Assembly: GCA_937139495.1 (NCBI GenBank) | Contig: CAKZQC010000025.1 | Coordinates: forward strand, 248,001-312,000 | Source of the DNA: an uncultured Saprospiraceae bacterium | Lineage (GTDB): Bacteria; Bacteroidota; Bacteroidia; Chitinophagales; Saprospiraceae | Length of the DNA: 64,000 bases | Reading direction: 5' to 3' | The notes under the pieces: model-generated | Database searches by the model: none | What the model saw: only the letters and a program-made list of their open reading frames with translations | Told to the model about the DNA's origin: nothing | Part shown: piece by piece, positions 43,676 to 52,123 of the stretch | Layout: the number at the start of each line of letters is the position of its first letter | Position numbering within the stretch: the first letter of the stretch is position 1 | Program-made: the position numbers and the translations under genes

Positions 43676-43939
43676 GAGTATTGATAAAGGAAACAAAACT
43701 ATTGATATTGCTACTACTAAGCTAGTTGATAATATGGAAGAGACCGCTCAAATTAAAACACAATACAAAGCATTGGTAGTCAAAGCCAAAGAAACTCAAA
43801 ATATTACGAAAGAATTCTATAACTACATCAATGAAGTTATAGATCACATGATAGAACAATCTGGTGGCTATTACACAGCAGAAAACTACGGAAGCTGCTG
43901 TGTTTAATTTCTTGGCTGCTCAAATGGGGAAGTTAGGAT
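43656..43939 (+). pseudogene. gldM: partial, decayed duplicate of gldM copy 1
   Basis: Positions 43656-43890 encode, in one frame, a protein closely matching GldM1 residues 35-110 (LLDKSIDKGNK, KTQYKALVVKAKE, EFYNYINEV, EQSGGYYTAEN). The sequence then jumps, in another frame, to a match with GldM1 residues 249-263 (TEAAVFNFLAAQMGK). About 137 codons are deleted at a short microhomology (AAAAC). The start codon, membrane helix and C-terminal domains are absent. It resembles copy 1 far more than copy 2, so it is a later duplication of gldM1. Confidence 0.85.
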
Positions 43940-44034
43940 GCTAGTACTCTGACGGGATTACATTGATAATGTATAAATACCGCCTAAGCAGCTGTGACGG
44001 GTGGTTTAAACGACCTTATTTTAAAAAATAAAAA

Positions 44035-44092
44035 ATAATTTTAGTTTTTTTTTGCGTACATAAAATAGAAGTTGGTTGTTATGCGTTATATT
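44035..44092 (+). repeat. second copy of the gldM1 3' flank
   Basis: This stretch repeats 43423-43483, the stop-codon region and following bases of gldM1: ATAATTTTAG, a T tract, then AAAATAGAAGTTGGTTG and TTATGCGTT. The distal arm of the terminator is missing, so the copy no longer forms the hairpin. It marks the downstream end of the duplicated segment that produced the gldM remnant. Confidence 0.8.
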
Positions 44093-44154
44093 AGCAGCTC
44101 AAACAATTAAACTTTTTTGTAATTACTATATTTATTTGCCGATATTCAAAATAA

Positions 44155-45042
44155 TTGACAATGACAACTAACCTGAAATATTTAAAATTCTTCGTTTTAG
44201 GACTCTTCCTTACGGTAGGAACTACTGCTTTTGCCCAACCAGACGATGAGGAAAATCCAAATGTAACAGAATCTGGAAACACTCCAGATGAGAGACCTAG
44301 AGATAACTTTTACGATCGTTATATTTACACAGAGAAAAACGTACTTGCATACCCGTTTGTACACGAAAAGGATGTTTTTTGGGAAAAAAGAATTTGGCGT
44401 TTGATTGATATTCGTGAAAAATTCAACCACCGTTTCAAAAACGAAAAAGCTCCATTTATCAATATTATATTGAATGCAGCTAAGGAAGGTGATATTACAC
44501 TTTATCATGCTTATAAGGATGATTTTGAGATGGCAATGACACAAGAAGAAATGCAAAATATTGGTAACTCAGTAGATACTATCATTACTTTTGATCCAGA
44601 AACATTTGAAGAGATTGTTCAGGAAGTAGTGAATGAATTGAACCCTGAGGATATTAAAAAATATCGTATGAAAGAGGTTTGGTTCTTTGATGAAGAACGC
44701 TCTGAGCTAGATGTTCGTATCTTAGGTATTGCACCGATTATTGACCGTGTAGATGATAACGGTAACTTTTTGAACTCTGGTCCTATGTTCTGGTGTTATT
44801 ATCCAGAAATGCGTGAAGTATTGGCTAGACAAGAGGCTTTTAATTATCATAATGATGCTGCTCGAATGACTTGGGAAGATATTTTTGAAGCAAGATTATT
44901 CCATAGTTATATTATCAAAGAGTCGAATGTGTACGATCGTCGTATCAAGGATTACAAAACATCTCCAATGGATATTTTGCTAGAATCTGATGATATTAAG
45001 TCTAAAATATTCAACTTCGAACACGATTTGTGGACGTATTAG
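44155..45042 (+). CDS. gldN: T9SS ring component GldN, copy 1
   Basis: A 295-residue protein with a signal peptide (ending TTAFAQ) and the GldN/PorN core: DNFYDRYIYTEKNVLAYPFV, DVFWEKRIWRLIDIREK, LRIKEVWFF-like YRMKEVWFFDEERS, DVRILGIAPI, GPMFWCYYPE, and the C-terminal NDAARMTWEDIFEARLF and NFEHDLWTY. GldN joins GldK in the periplasmic ring. It is close to copy 2 along its whole length. Codons are of the favoured set (ATT for Ile, CGT for Arg), unlike copy 2. It has its own terminator. Confidence 0.94.
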   Translation: MTMTTNLKYLKFFVLGLFLTVGTTAFAQPDDEENPNVTESGNTPDERPRDNFYDRYIYTEKNVLAYPFVHEKDVFWEKRIWRLIDIREKFNHRFKNEKAPFINIILNAAKEGDITLYHAYKDDFEMAMTQEEMQNIGNSVDTIITFDPETFEEIVQEVVNELNPEDIKKYRMKEVWFFDEERSELDVRILGIAPIIDRVDDNGNFLNSGPMFWCYYPEMREVLARQEAFNYHNDAARMTWEDIFEARLFHSYIIKESNVYDRRIKDYKTSPMDILLESDDIKSKIFNFEHDLWTY

Positions 45043-45358
45043 AAAAATAAAAGAAAGCGGCTATCGGCTGTCTTACTTTACAGAAGTGTCTTTATCGAAT
45101 TATTCGGTAAAGACACTTTTTTTTTGTGCTAGACTGTAACTTATTGCTTAATCGGGTATTATGGAAATACGAAGCTACTAAAGACGCACAAATTCCTACT
45201 TGTACCATAAGTAGCTCGTAATCAATAGAACAATAGTCGAAACGGAATTGCCTCATTTTTTGAGTGCAACAATCCATGTATTGCTCGAATAGAGCCTACT
45301 TAGAGTTGTGTTTAGCTGTCGAAAATCTTATTTATTTGATGATTAAAACAGCAAGAAT
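45043..45358. other. gap between gldN copy 1 and gldM copy 2
   Basis: About 316 bp. A strong terminator occupies 45085-45126. The rest (45127-45358) shows no gene or promoter I can support; a 61-codon minus-strand frame has no recognisable features. Confidence 0.5.
45085..45126 (+). terminator. terminator after gldN copy 1
   Basis: The 15-bp stem AGTGTCTTTATCGAA / TTCGGTAAAGACACT (one wobble pair) is followed by a run of nine or more T. Confidence 0.85.
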
Positions 45359-46972
45359 ATGTCTATACCTAAAGAACCACGTCAGTTGATGATCAACTTG
45401 ATGTACTTAGTGCTTACTGCAATGTTGGCACTCAACGTCTCGGCAGAAATAATTAATGCCTTCTTTGCCTTGGATAAGGGCAACAAAAATTCGATGGATA
45501 TTGTCAATAGTCAGCTTGATGCTACCCAGCAGAGTCTGAATAGCTTATTGGCAGATGATGCCAAACGAAAATTTAAACCTATTGTGCCAGCAGTAGAAGA
45601 TATTCGTAAGCAAACGAATACGCTGATTTCCTACATTGATGCGATTAGAGATGACTTGATTGATGAAGGTGGCAATAGAAATGGTACCGTCGATGAAGGC
45701 GATTATTATGAAGATCATGGCAAAAAAGTGCCCAAGGGAAAGAAGAACAAAGATATTACGACCCAAATATTGATAGATGGCGGCAAAGGAAGCGAACTAG
45801 AGGCAAAAATAAATAGCACTAGGGAAGAGCTGTTGGCATCTTACAGTCAACTGATTCGGGACAACTGGAAAAACTTTGACCTCAAGGAAGAAGAAGTAGA
45901 ACAAAAAATAGCAGCCATGACTAAAAATATGGCACTGAATATAGATGACGAATGGACACACAGCGACAAAAAAAGCTGGGCAGCATTCAAGTTTCAACAA
46001 ATGCCTTTGGCTGCTGTATTGCCTCTATTGAGTCAAATACAAAATAATGCACGAAGTTCGGAAGCTAATTTAGTAAACGAATTGGCAGCCATAGCTGGCG
46101 GCAGAACGATTGTATTGGACCAGTTTTTTCCTGTTATCAATGCTCAAAAATCTTATGTGATTGCTGGTGAGCCTTTTCAGGCAGAAATATCGCTTGGCTC
46201 GTATAGCTCTCAATTAGACCCCTCTAATATTCAACTGACGGTAAATGGTAGCCCACTTCGAGTAGGAGCCGATGGCAAAGCTATCTTGACGCAAAACCCT
46301 AATTCTACGGGTACCAAAAAATTAGTATTGGGCTGTAAAGTAACCAATCCTTTGACAGGAGAAGTTAAGACAGGGAGCAGTACGTTTGAGTATGAAGTAG
46401 GACGACGTTCGGCAAGTGTCGCTGCCGATAAAATGAATGTATTTTATGTGGGGGTGGATAACCCGATAACATTGTCTGCGGCAGGTGTACCTTCCGATAG
46501 GCTTCAAGTGAGCTGTGAGGGTGCTACTATGACTGGTAGTGGTGCTAAAAGAATCGTAAAACCGACTAAAAAAGGAACCGCTTTCATTACGCTATCGGGT
46601 GGTGGACTCGAAAAGACAAAATTCGAGTTTAGAGTAAAGCGTATTCCGAACCCAATCGTGCAGTTGGCTGGGCAAACAGATGGAACCATCAAGCAAAATA
46701 CATTTAGAGCTCAATTGGGCTTGATTCCTGATTTGCCTGATTTTGAGTTTGATGCGAAGTGCTCGATACAATCCTATACGATGTATCATACGCCCAAAGG
46801 TGGCGACGTAATTGTACACGAAGGTCGCGGTAATAGATTTGATGGGCGAGTAGCCCAATCTATAAAAAGTGCTAAGATGGGCGACCAATATTCGTTCATG
46901 AATATGATGGCTCGTTGCCCTGGTGATGTAGCTGCTAGGAGAGTAAATGGATTGACTTTCAAAATAAAATAA
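45359..46972 (+). CDS. gldM: T9SS motor component GldM, copy 2
   Basis: A 537-residue GldM paralogue. The N-terminal 40 residues, including the membrane helix that packs with GldL, are identical to copy 1, though the DNA differs at many third positions. The first periplasmic domain (about 40-255) is very different from copy 1 (for example LLADDAKRKFKPIVPAVEDI), while the later domains keep common blocks such as KSYV, ASVAADKMNVFYVGVDNP, RRIPNPIV-like and RRVNGLTFKIK. This suggests that both copies use the same GldL motor but contact different partners. gldN copy 2 follows after 130 bp. Confidence 0.93.
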   Translation: MSIPKEPRQLMINLMYLVLTAMLALNVSAEIINAFFALDKGNKNSMDIVNSQLDATQQSLNSLLADDAKRKFKPIVPAVEDIRKQTNTLISYIDAIRDDLIDEGGNRNGTVDEGDYYEDHGKKVPKGKKNKDITTQILIDGGKGSELEAKINSTREELLASYSQLIRDNWKNFDLKEEEVEQKIAAMTKNMALNIDDEWTHSDKKSWAAFKFQQMPLAAVLPLLSQIQNNARSSEANLVNELAAIAGGRTIVLDQFFPVINAQKSYVIAGEPFQAEISLGSYSSQLDPSNIQLTVNGSPLRVGADGKAILTQNPNSTGTKKLVLGCKVTNPLTGEVKTGSSTFEYEVGRRSASVAADKMNVFYVGVDNPITLSAAGVPSDRLQVSCEGATMTGSGAKRIVKPTKKGTAFITLSGGGLEKTKFEFRVKRIPNPIVQLAGQTDGTIKQNTFRAQLGLIPDLPDFEFDAKCSIQSYTMYHTPKGGDVIVHEGRGNRFDGRVAQSIKSAKMGDQYSFMNMMARCPGDVAARRVNGLTFKIK

Positions 46973-47059
46973 AAAAAACTGTAACCTTTCTTGATGGAAT
47001 CATTATGAGAGTGTTGCAACCAAAGAAAAAGAATTGATTTTATCAAAGAAAGAAACAGC

Positions 47060-47082
47060 GGAGTGAAGCACGGCTTCGCTCC
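47060..47082 (+). other. hairpin upstream of gldN copy 2
   Basis: A 10-bp stem GGAGTGAAGC / GCTTCGCTCC with a 3-base loop lies 20 bp before the gldN2 start, in the gldM2-gldN2 gap. There is no T tract. It may affect translation or processing of the joint transcript. Confidence 0.5.
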
Positions 47083-47102
47083 TTACTAAAAACAACAATC
47101 CT

Positions 47103-47969
47103 ATGAGCAATAATAAAAAAATCCAAGCACTGTTGGCAACACTCGTATTACTTTTACTGGTGGTCGGAGCAGAGGCACAAAATAATGAGGTAACAGAGTC
47201 AGGCAATACGGTTGATCATACGCCTAGAGATAATTTTTATGATCGTTATTTGTACACCGAAAAAAATGTACTTGCCTACGATTTTATACACGAAAAAGAT
47301 GTATTTTGGGAGAAGCGAGTTTGGAGATTGATTGATATTAGAGAAAAAAAGAATCATATTTTTAGAGAAGAGACCAATCCGTTTATCAATGTAGTGCTGG
47401 AAGCGGCCAAAGAAGGCGACATTACTTTGTATAGCGTCATGGACGACAGATTTACGATGCCGTTCACGCAAGAAGAGGCAAATACAGTGGGAAGTAGCAA
47501 AGATACAGTTTGTGTCTTTGATCCAGAGACTTTCCAAGACTCTTGTTTTGAGGTCATCAATGATTTTAATCCTGCAGATGTACAGCAATACCGACTCAAA
47601 GAGGTCTATTATTTTGATGAAGAAACCAGCCAGATGAATGTGCGTATATTAGGTATAGCTCCTATTATAGAGCGCTATGACGACAACGGCAATTTCTTGA
47701 ATTCAGGACCTATGTTTTGGTTGTATTACCCAGAAGCACGAGAGACGTTCGCTCGTACAGAAGCATTCAATACACATAATGATGCTGCTCGAATGACGTG
47801 GGAAGATGTTTTTGAAGCCCGTTTGTTTGGTAGCTATATTATCAAGGAATCGAATGTATATGACCGAAGAATCAAAGATTACAAAACCGCTCCAATGTCT
47901 ATTTTGTTAGAATCGGACAAAATCAAAGAGTCTATCTTCAATTTTGAGCATGACTTATGGACGTACTAG
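47103..47969 (+). CDS. gldN: T9SS ring component GldN, copy 2
   Basis: A 288-residue GldN paralogue with a signal peptide ending AEAQ and all family blocks seen in copy 1 (DNFYDRYLYTEKNVLAYDF, DVFWEKRVWRLIDIREK, NVRILGIAPI, GPMFWLYYPE, NDAARMTWEDVFEARLF, NFEHDLWTY). It differs mainly between about residues 70 and 150. Codons are less selective (frequent ATA, CGA and AGA), in contrast with copy 1. With gldM2 it forms a second M/N pair, comparable to GldN/GldO of Flavobacterium but with gldM also doubled. It ends at a perfect terminator. Confidence 0.94.
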   Translation: MSNNKKIQALLATLVLLLLVVGAEAQNNEVTESGNTVDHTPRDNFYDRYLYTEKNVLAYDFIHEKDVFWEKRVWRLIDIREKKNHIFREETNPFINVVLEAAKEGDITLYSVMDDRFTMPFTQEEANTVGSSKDTVCVFDPETFQDSCFEVINDFNPADVQQYRLKEVYYFDEETSQMNVRILGIAPIIERYDDNGNFLNSGPMFWLYYPEARETFARTEAFNTHNDAARMTWEDVFEARLFGSYIIKESNVYDRRIKDYKTAPMSILLESDKIKESIFNFEHDLWTY

Positions 47970-47992
47970 AAAATCTGCTGCAATAGTAGCCT

Positions 47993-48037
47993 AAAAAAAA
48001 GGGGGTTAGAACAATTGTTCTAACCCCCTTTTTTTGA
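47993..48037. terminator. bidirectional terminator
   Basis: A perfect palindrome with arms AAAAAAAGGGGGTTAGAACA and its complement lies between convergent gldN2 and the TPR protein gene. Confidence 0.88.
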
Positions 48038-48051
48038 TTTTGACAGCTTAG

Positions 48052-49596
48052 TTATTTTTTCTTTTTGTCCAATGCCGCTAAATTAGCTTTAGCTTCAGCG
48101 TGCAAACTAGCCTTATATTGATCAGGTTTCTCTTTTAAGCATTTTTTGTAAGCATCTATAGCTTTGGTTGGTTCTTTGCGTACCTCCCAAATTTCGCCCA
48201 TTTTGAGTGCTGCACTACAGGCATAATAATAAGGTTTCTTGGAGCCTTTTTCATATACTTCAGTGTATGCGGCCAGTGCTTCTTCATTCTTGCGCATCAA
48301 GTGCAATATTCTAGCCATACGATAGGTGTATTCGAGTTGATGCTCTTCTATTTTCAATGATTTTTCGTCGCATTTTTTCAAGATATTGTAAGCCTTGTCA
48401 TAATAACCACCATCAAACAATAATCGAGCTTGCAGCAATGATAAATTAGGAATAACGCCAGACTTGGCATGTTCCATTTCATTCATTGCAGAGCGATCTG
48501 CAAAGTTATTGAGTTCTCCTTTTTTTTCTACCAAGCGCATATTTTGGTTATAATAGCCTTCATTTTTTTGGAGTATAGCAACCCAAGCGAGCTTTTGATA
48601 GACCTCTTTGATGTGATTGACCCCCCGATATTCTTCCAGAAAATTCTTGAAATCTTTTTCGGCATCTAAATCTAAGCGGTATAATTTGGTCATTCCTTTG
48701 AGTATGTCAATGTAACCAAAGTAGTGGTATTCGTCACCTTCTGGAACGGATTGTAGTATTAGCATGGCTTTCTGGCTTTTGCCTGTTTTGATACTTCTAC
48801 TAGCCAAGATATAAGCCGCCATTGGATTTTTGGTGTAATCCATCACCTCTGTGTTGAGTGCTCCCCAAGCGGTATTATCATTATTGCCCATATACAGCAA
48901 TAGAATACCATACATCAACTGTACTTCTTGATTGAATTCGAAATTGGGGAACGTCTTGCCATGGTCAATAACGGCTGCTAGTTCGCCTAACCCTTGATTG
49001 ATGTCGCCCTTGAGTCCCACCAACGATACGCCCCACTTGTATTCTCCCGGTATAGAACCGACGAGGGTGTGGAGAATACCCAAGGCTCTTTTGTTGGGCA
49101 AAAAAGTAGGGAATTTTTCTGCATTTTTTTCTAATAATTTAGCTGCTTTTTTGATACTTTTGAATGCTTCCATATTATCGCCATAAAGTGCGTAAATCAT
49201 TCCCCAACGCAAATAAATATCACCTTGAGTGTACAAAAAATAAGGGTCGCTTTCGTCGCCTTGGGCAAGCCACTCCAACCGTTCTTCCATATCTTCTCGA
49301 TACCTGCCATATACTGCTTTAGGATTGCCATCAACGAAGGCATGAAAAAAGTCGATATAATCCTCAATGTAGTAGGGGAGTAGATTGAATGGATTTTTTT
49401 CTTTGATAGCAGGTATTGCTATCTTGGCTTTTTGGAGTCGGAGATGCAGAATATCTTCAAAGGTACTCGTCAGTGCCTCGTCAAATTTATAAATACCTGC
49501 GTGATTGATTTCGCTGGGTGTTATTTGTGCTAGCAACGGACTATCAATCCAAGTGCTGGCGACTAATAGTAGTGTGAGTAGGAGTATTTTTTTCAT
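48052..49596 (-). CDS. secreted tetratricopeptide protein (TTC39/IML2-like)
   Basis: A 514-residue protein with a signal peptide (about 1-23, ending LLAQ) and helical repeats over nearly the whole length. The central block LGILHTLVGSIPGEYKWGVSLVGLKGDINQG recalls the TTC39/IML2 group; the C-terminal part has clear TPRs (EEALAAYTEVYEKG, EPTKAIDAYKKCLKEKPDQYKASLHAEAK). It probably acts as a periplasmic or outer-membrane scaffold. It is convergent with the T9SS genes, and no functional link to them is visible. Confidence 0.72.
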   Translation of the reverse strand: MKKILLLTLLLVASTWIDSPLLAQITPSEINHAGIYKFDEALTSTFEDILHLRLQKAKIAIPAIKEKNPFNLLPYYIEDYIDFFHAFVDGNPKAVYGRYREDMEERLEWLAQGDESDPYFLYTQGDIYLRWGMIYALYGDNMEAFKSIKKAAKLLEKNAEKFPTFLPNKRALGILHTLVGSIPGEYKWGVSLVGLKGDINQGLGELAAVIDHGKTFPNFEFNQEVQLMYGILLLYMGNNDNTAWGALNTEVMDYTKNPMAAYILASRSIKTGKSQKAMLILQSVPEGDEYHYFGYIDILKGMTKLYRLDLDAEKDFKNFLEEYRGVNHIKEVYQKLAWVAILQKNEGYYNQNMRLVEKKGELNNFADRSAMNEMEHAKSGVIPNLSLLQARLLFDGGYYDKAYNILKKCDEKSLKIEEHQLEYTYRMARILHLMRKNEEALAAYTEVYEKGSKKPYYYACSAALKMGEIWEVRKEPTKAIDAYKKCLKEKPDQYKASLHAEAKANLAALDKKKK

Positions 49597-49643
49597 AGTT
49601 TACTAATGTTGAAATATAGAAAAATAAAAGCATTCGGTGAACT

Positions 49644-49683
49644 AAAAAAGGACTTCAAGAGAATAGCTCTTGAAGTCCTTTTT
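49644..49683 (-). terminator. terminator after the zinc-ribbon protein gene
   Basis: The stem AAAAAGGACTTCAAGAG / CTCTTGAAGTCCTTTTT (49645-49661 with 49667-49683) gives a T tract on the minus strand. Confidence 0.8.
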
Positions 49684-49759
49684 GGTAGGCTGATTAGAAT
49701 AGAAGCTGTATTAAATAGTACTTCAATTATTGTTCCAACCCAAAACAGTAGTGTGTATC

Positions 49760-50542
49760 TTATGATTCTTCGCCAATTGGCTCGTTTACAGTAGTTTCCA
49801 AGATAGAAGACTCTACCAATATTCTACCGCAATGCTCACAAGAAATGATACGTTTTCTTTGGCTCATATCCAATTGTACTTGTGGCGGTACTTGGCTAAA
49901 ACAGCCACCACAAGAATCACGCTCTACAGTAGCTACAGCCAATCCGTTGCTGTAAGCATGACGAGTACGGTCATAACCAACAAGTAAGTTGGTGTCAATT
50001 TTCTTGCGAGCACGTTTTTCTTTATTCTGAAACTTGGTTTCGTCTTTTTCAGTCTTCGCAATAATTTTTTCGAGTTCTTGTTGCTTGGCTTCCCAGTCCG
50101 CTTTTTTCTGCTCTTTGCGAGCTTCCGAAGCTTTTAGCGTTTCATCTTTTTTCTCTAATTTGACTTGGGTCTCACGAATACGTTTTTTTGCTAGTTGAAT
50201 ATCAAGATTCTGCAATTCTGTTTCTCTAGTCAACGCCTCGAACTCACGGTTATTTTTTACATCGTCTTGCTGACGAGTATATTTTTCGATAAGACTTTCC
50301 GATTCCAAAATATCGCTTTGATATTTCGTGACCGCAGCATCCAAATCTTTCTTTTCGTCCTCCAGTTTTGTGATACGAGCTTCTAATTTGATTACATCGT
50401 TTTCCAATGACTGAACTTCTAAAGGCAACTCACCTTGCAATTTCTTGATTTCATCAAGTTTGGTATTGATCAGTTGGAGTTGGTATAAATTCTTTAGTTT
50501 TTCCTCTGCGAGGATATTTACATTTTTGTTCTTCTTTGCCAT
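49760..50542 (-). CDS. coiled-coil protein with C4 zinc ribbon (CdsZ-like)
   Basis: A 260-residue protein with a long two-stranded coiled coil (about 15-190, rich in Glu/Lys with a turn near 95) and a C-terminal zinc ribbon built from CGGCF and CEHCGRIL. This is the bacterial C4-type zinc-ribbon family (DUF164), whose members include CdsZ. Functions proposed for relatives range from RNA metabolism to secretion; none is certain here. It lies 6 bp downstream of the Nif3-like gene, a frequent pairing in bacteria. Confidence 0.85.
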   Translation of the reverse strand: MAKKNKNVNILAEEKLKNLYQLQLINTKLDEIKKLQGELPLEVQSLENDVIKLEARITKLEDEKKDLDAAVTKYQSDILESESLIEKYTRQQDDVKNNREFEALTRETELQNLDIQLAKKRIRETQVKLEKKDETLKASEARKEQKKADWEAKQQELEKIIAKTEKDETKFQNKEKRARKKIDTNLLVGYDRTRHAYSNGLAVATVERDSCGGCFSQVPPQVQLDMSQRKRIISCEHCGRILVESSILETTVNEPIGEES

Positions 50543-50548
50543 AATTAA

Positions 50549-51646
50549 TTATATATAATTTACTGGATTGGTGTTTACTTTTGTACAATGGATTGCAAAA
50601 TTAATAAATTTTTGTGTCAATAGTTCATAAAACAGCTCAATTGTAAACTGTTCGCTTTCATAATGTCCAATATCGGCTATAATTAGTGCATTATCGGCAT
50701 CAAAAAACTCATGATACTTATAATCGGCAGTGATAAACACATCTGCTTGGGCGGCAATAGCATGTCGAAGTAGGAAAGAACCCGCTCCTCCACAGATGGC
50801 AACTCGCTCAATTGGCTTATCAATTAGAGCCGTATGCTTGACGCAATCCGTTTGCATTTGCTCTTTTACTTTCTTCAAAAAGGCTCTAGCTTCCATGGGT
50901 TCGCTCAATGTGCCAACCAATCCGCTGCCTACGGTTTGCAAACTATTTTGGAGGGCAATAATATCATAAGCGACTTCCTCATAAGGGTGAGCGGCTTGCA
51001 TGGCTCGTACTATTTTGGATTGCAAATAGGCAGGATAAATCACTTCTATTTTTTGTTCTGACTGCAATTCGAGTTCGCCAGCTTTGCCTATCGTCGGATT
51101 TGCCTCTTGATTGGGTCGAAACGAGCCAATACCATTGGATACAAAACTACAGTCGGAATAGTTGCCAATATTGCCTGCGCCAGCAGCAAACAAAGCTTCG
51201 GATACTTGTTCCATGGCTTGATTGGGAACAAAAACTTGTAGTTTTTCTAGCAGTTGTCTTTTAGGTGCTAAGATGCGTGTATTTTCCAAGCCTAGTTTTT
51301 CGGCTATTTTAGCATTGACACCGTTCTTGAATATATTATCGAGATTGGTATGAGCGGCATAAATAGCAATATCATGCTTGATGGCTTTGATGACCACCCG
51401 TTCTACATAGTTGCTTCCAGTGAACGACTTGATGCCGCCAAATACGATAGGGTGGTGAGCCACAATCATATTACAACCCAATTCTATGGCTTCATCTACT
51501 ACGGCTTCGATAGCGTCCAAACAAATAAGTACGCCTGTTACAATCGCTTTTTTGTTGCCGACGATAAGTCGAGCATTATCATAGGATTCTTGGTAGGCAG
51601 GAGGAGCTATTTGCTCCAAATAAGATACAATATCAGCTATAATCAT
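50549..51646 (-). CDS. Nif3-like dinuclear metal centre protein
   Basis: A 365-residue protein of the DUF34/NIF3 family. Metal-ligand motifs are MIVAHHPIVFGG and AAHTNLDN near the N-terminus and DIGHYESEQFTIE near the C-terminus, with a PII-like inserted domain (about 125-245) containing HPYEEVAYDI. Members form toroidal hexamers with two metals per subunit; some act on GTP-cyclohydrolase-like substrates, but the true role is open. It overlaps the upstream membrane-protein gene by 4 bp (ATGA) and the zinc-ribbon gene follows after 2 codons, giving a three-gene operon. Confidence 0.92.
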   Translation of the reverse strand: MIIADIVSYLEQIAPPAYQESYDNARLIVGNKKAIVTGVLICLDAIEAVVDEAIELGCNMIVAHHPIVFGGIKSFTGSNYVERVVIKAIKHDIAIYAAHTNLDNIFKNGVNAKIAEKLGLENTRILAPKRQLLEKLQVFVPNQAMEQVSEALFAAGAGNIGNYSDCSFVSNGIGSFRPNQEANPTIGKAGELELQSEQKIEVIYPAYLQSKIVRAMQAAHPYEEVAYDIIALQNSLQTVGSGLVGTLSEPMEARAFLKKVKEQMQTDCVKHTALIDKPIERVAICGGAGSFLLRHAIAAQADVFITADYKYHEFFDADNALIIADIGHYESEQFTIELFYELLTQKFINFAIHCTKVNTNPVNYI

Positions 51647-52041
51647 TGTTCGTCAATTAAGTGTCTTTTTAAATTGTTTTCGGGGTAAGTGGTTGCCAAA
51701 TAAGTGCGTACCTGTTCAAACTCTTCTCTATTGTAGAGTATAGAATGGACATATACTTTTTTGTCGTTGATAATAATTTCGTTGTCCGTTACTTCCACCA
51801 ACTTATCGTGATAAGAGCCGCTATAAGCGACATAACCTGCGGTATGTTTTACAATTATTTTATCGTCTGTTAGTTCGAGTATCGCTACTTTTCTATTAAA
51901 AAGAGCGATGCTAATCCAGCCAATGGCGAGCAGTATTTGCCATGGGCTAAAGGAGTAGATAGAAAGAAAAAGCAAGGCTAAACCCAACGTTATTTGTAGG
52001 GGAGCTACTAGCGGCTGATAACGAATATAAAGAGGCAGCAT
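51643..52041 (-). CDS. membrane protein with PH-like tail, unknown function
   Basis: A 132-residue protein with two membrane helices close together at the N-terminus (about 11-30 and 33-50) and a C-terminal beta-rich part (VAILELTDDKIIVKH, NEIIINDKKVYVHSI) that looks like a bacterial PH-type fold. No name can be given. It overlaps the Nif3-like gene start by 4 bp and is the first gene of that operon. Confidence 0.7.
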   Translation of the reverse strand: MLPLYIRYQPLVAPLQITLGLALLFLSIYSFSPWQILLAIGWISIALFNRKVAILELTDDKIIVKHTAGYVAYSGSYHDKLVEVTDNEIIINDKKVYVHSILYNREEFEQVRTYLATTYPENNLKRHLIDEQ

Positions 52042-52061
52042 AAGTAAGGAGTTCGTTAAAC

Positions 52062-52099
52062 AAAAAATAGGGTAATAGCCGAAGCCATTACCCTTTTTG
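52062..52099. terminator. terminator after the OmpA-family gene
   Basis: The stem AGGGTAAT / ATTACCCT lies between A6 and T5 tracts, downstream of the minus-strand OmpA-type gene. Confidence 0.75.
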
Positions 52100-52123
52100 T
52101 ATGCTGTATAGAATCATAAGATT

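Noticed and set aside
45092..45277. 61-codon minus-strand ORF between gldN1 and gldM2
   Set aside because: Part of it is the reverse of the terminator hairpin and T tract; it has no features.
49606..49794. 62-codon plus-strand ORF
   Set aside because: It contains the terminator of the zinc-ribbon gene and overlaps that gene's end on the other strand.
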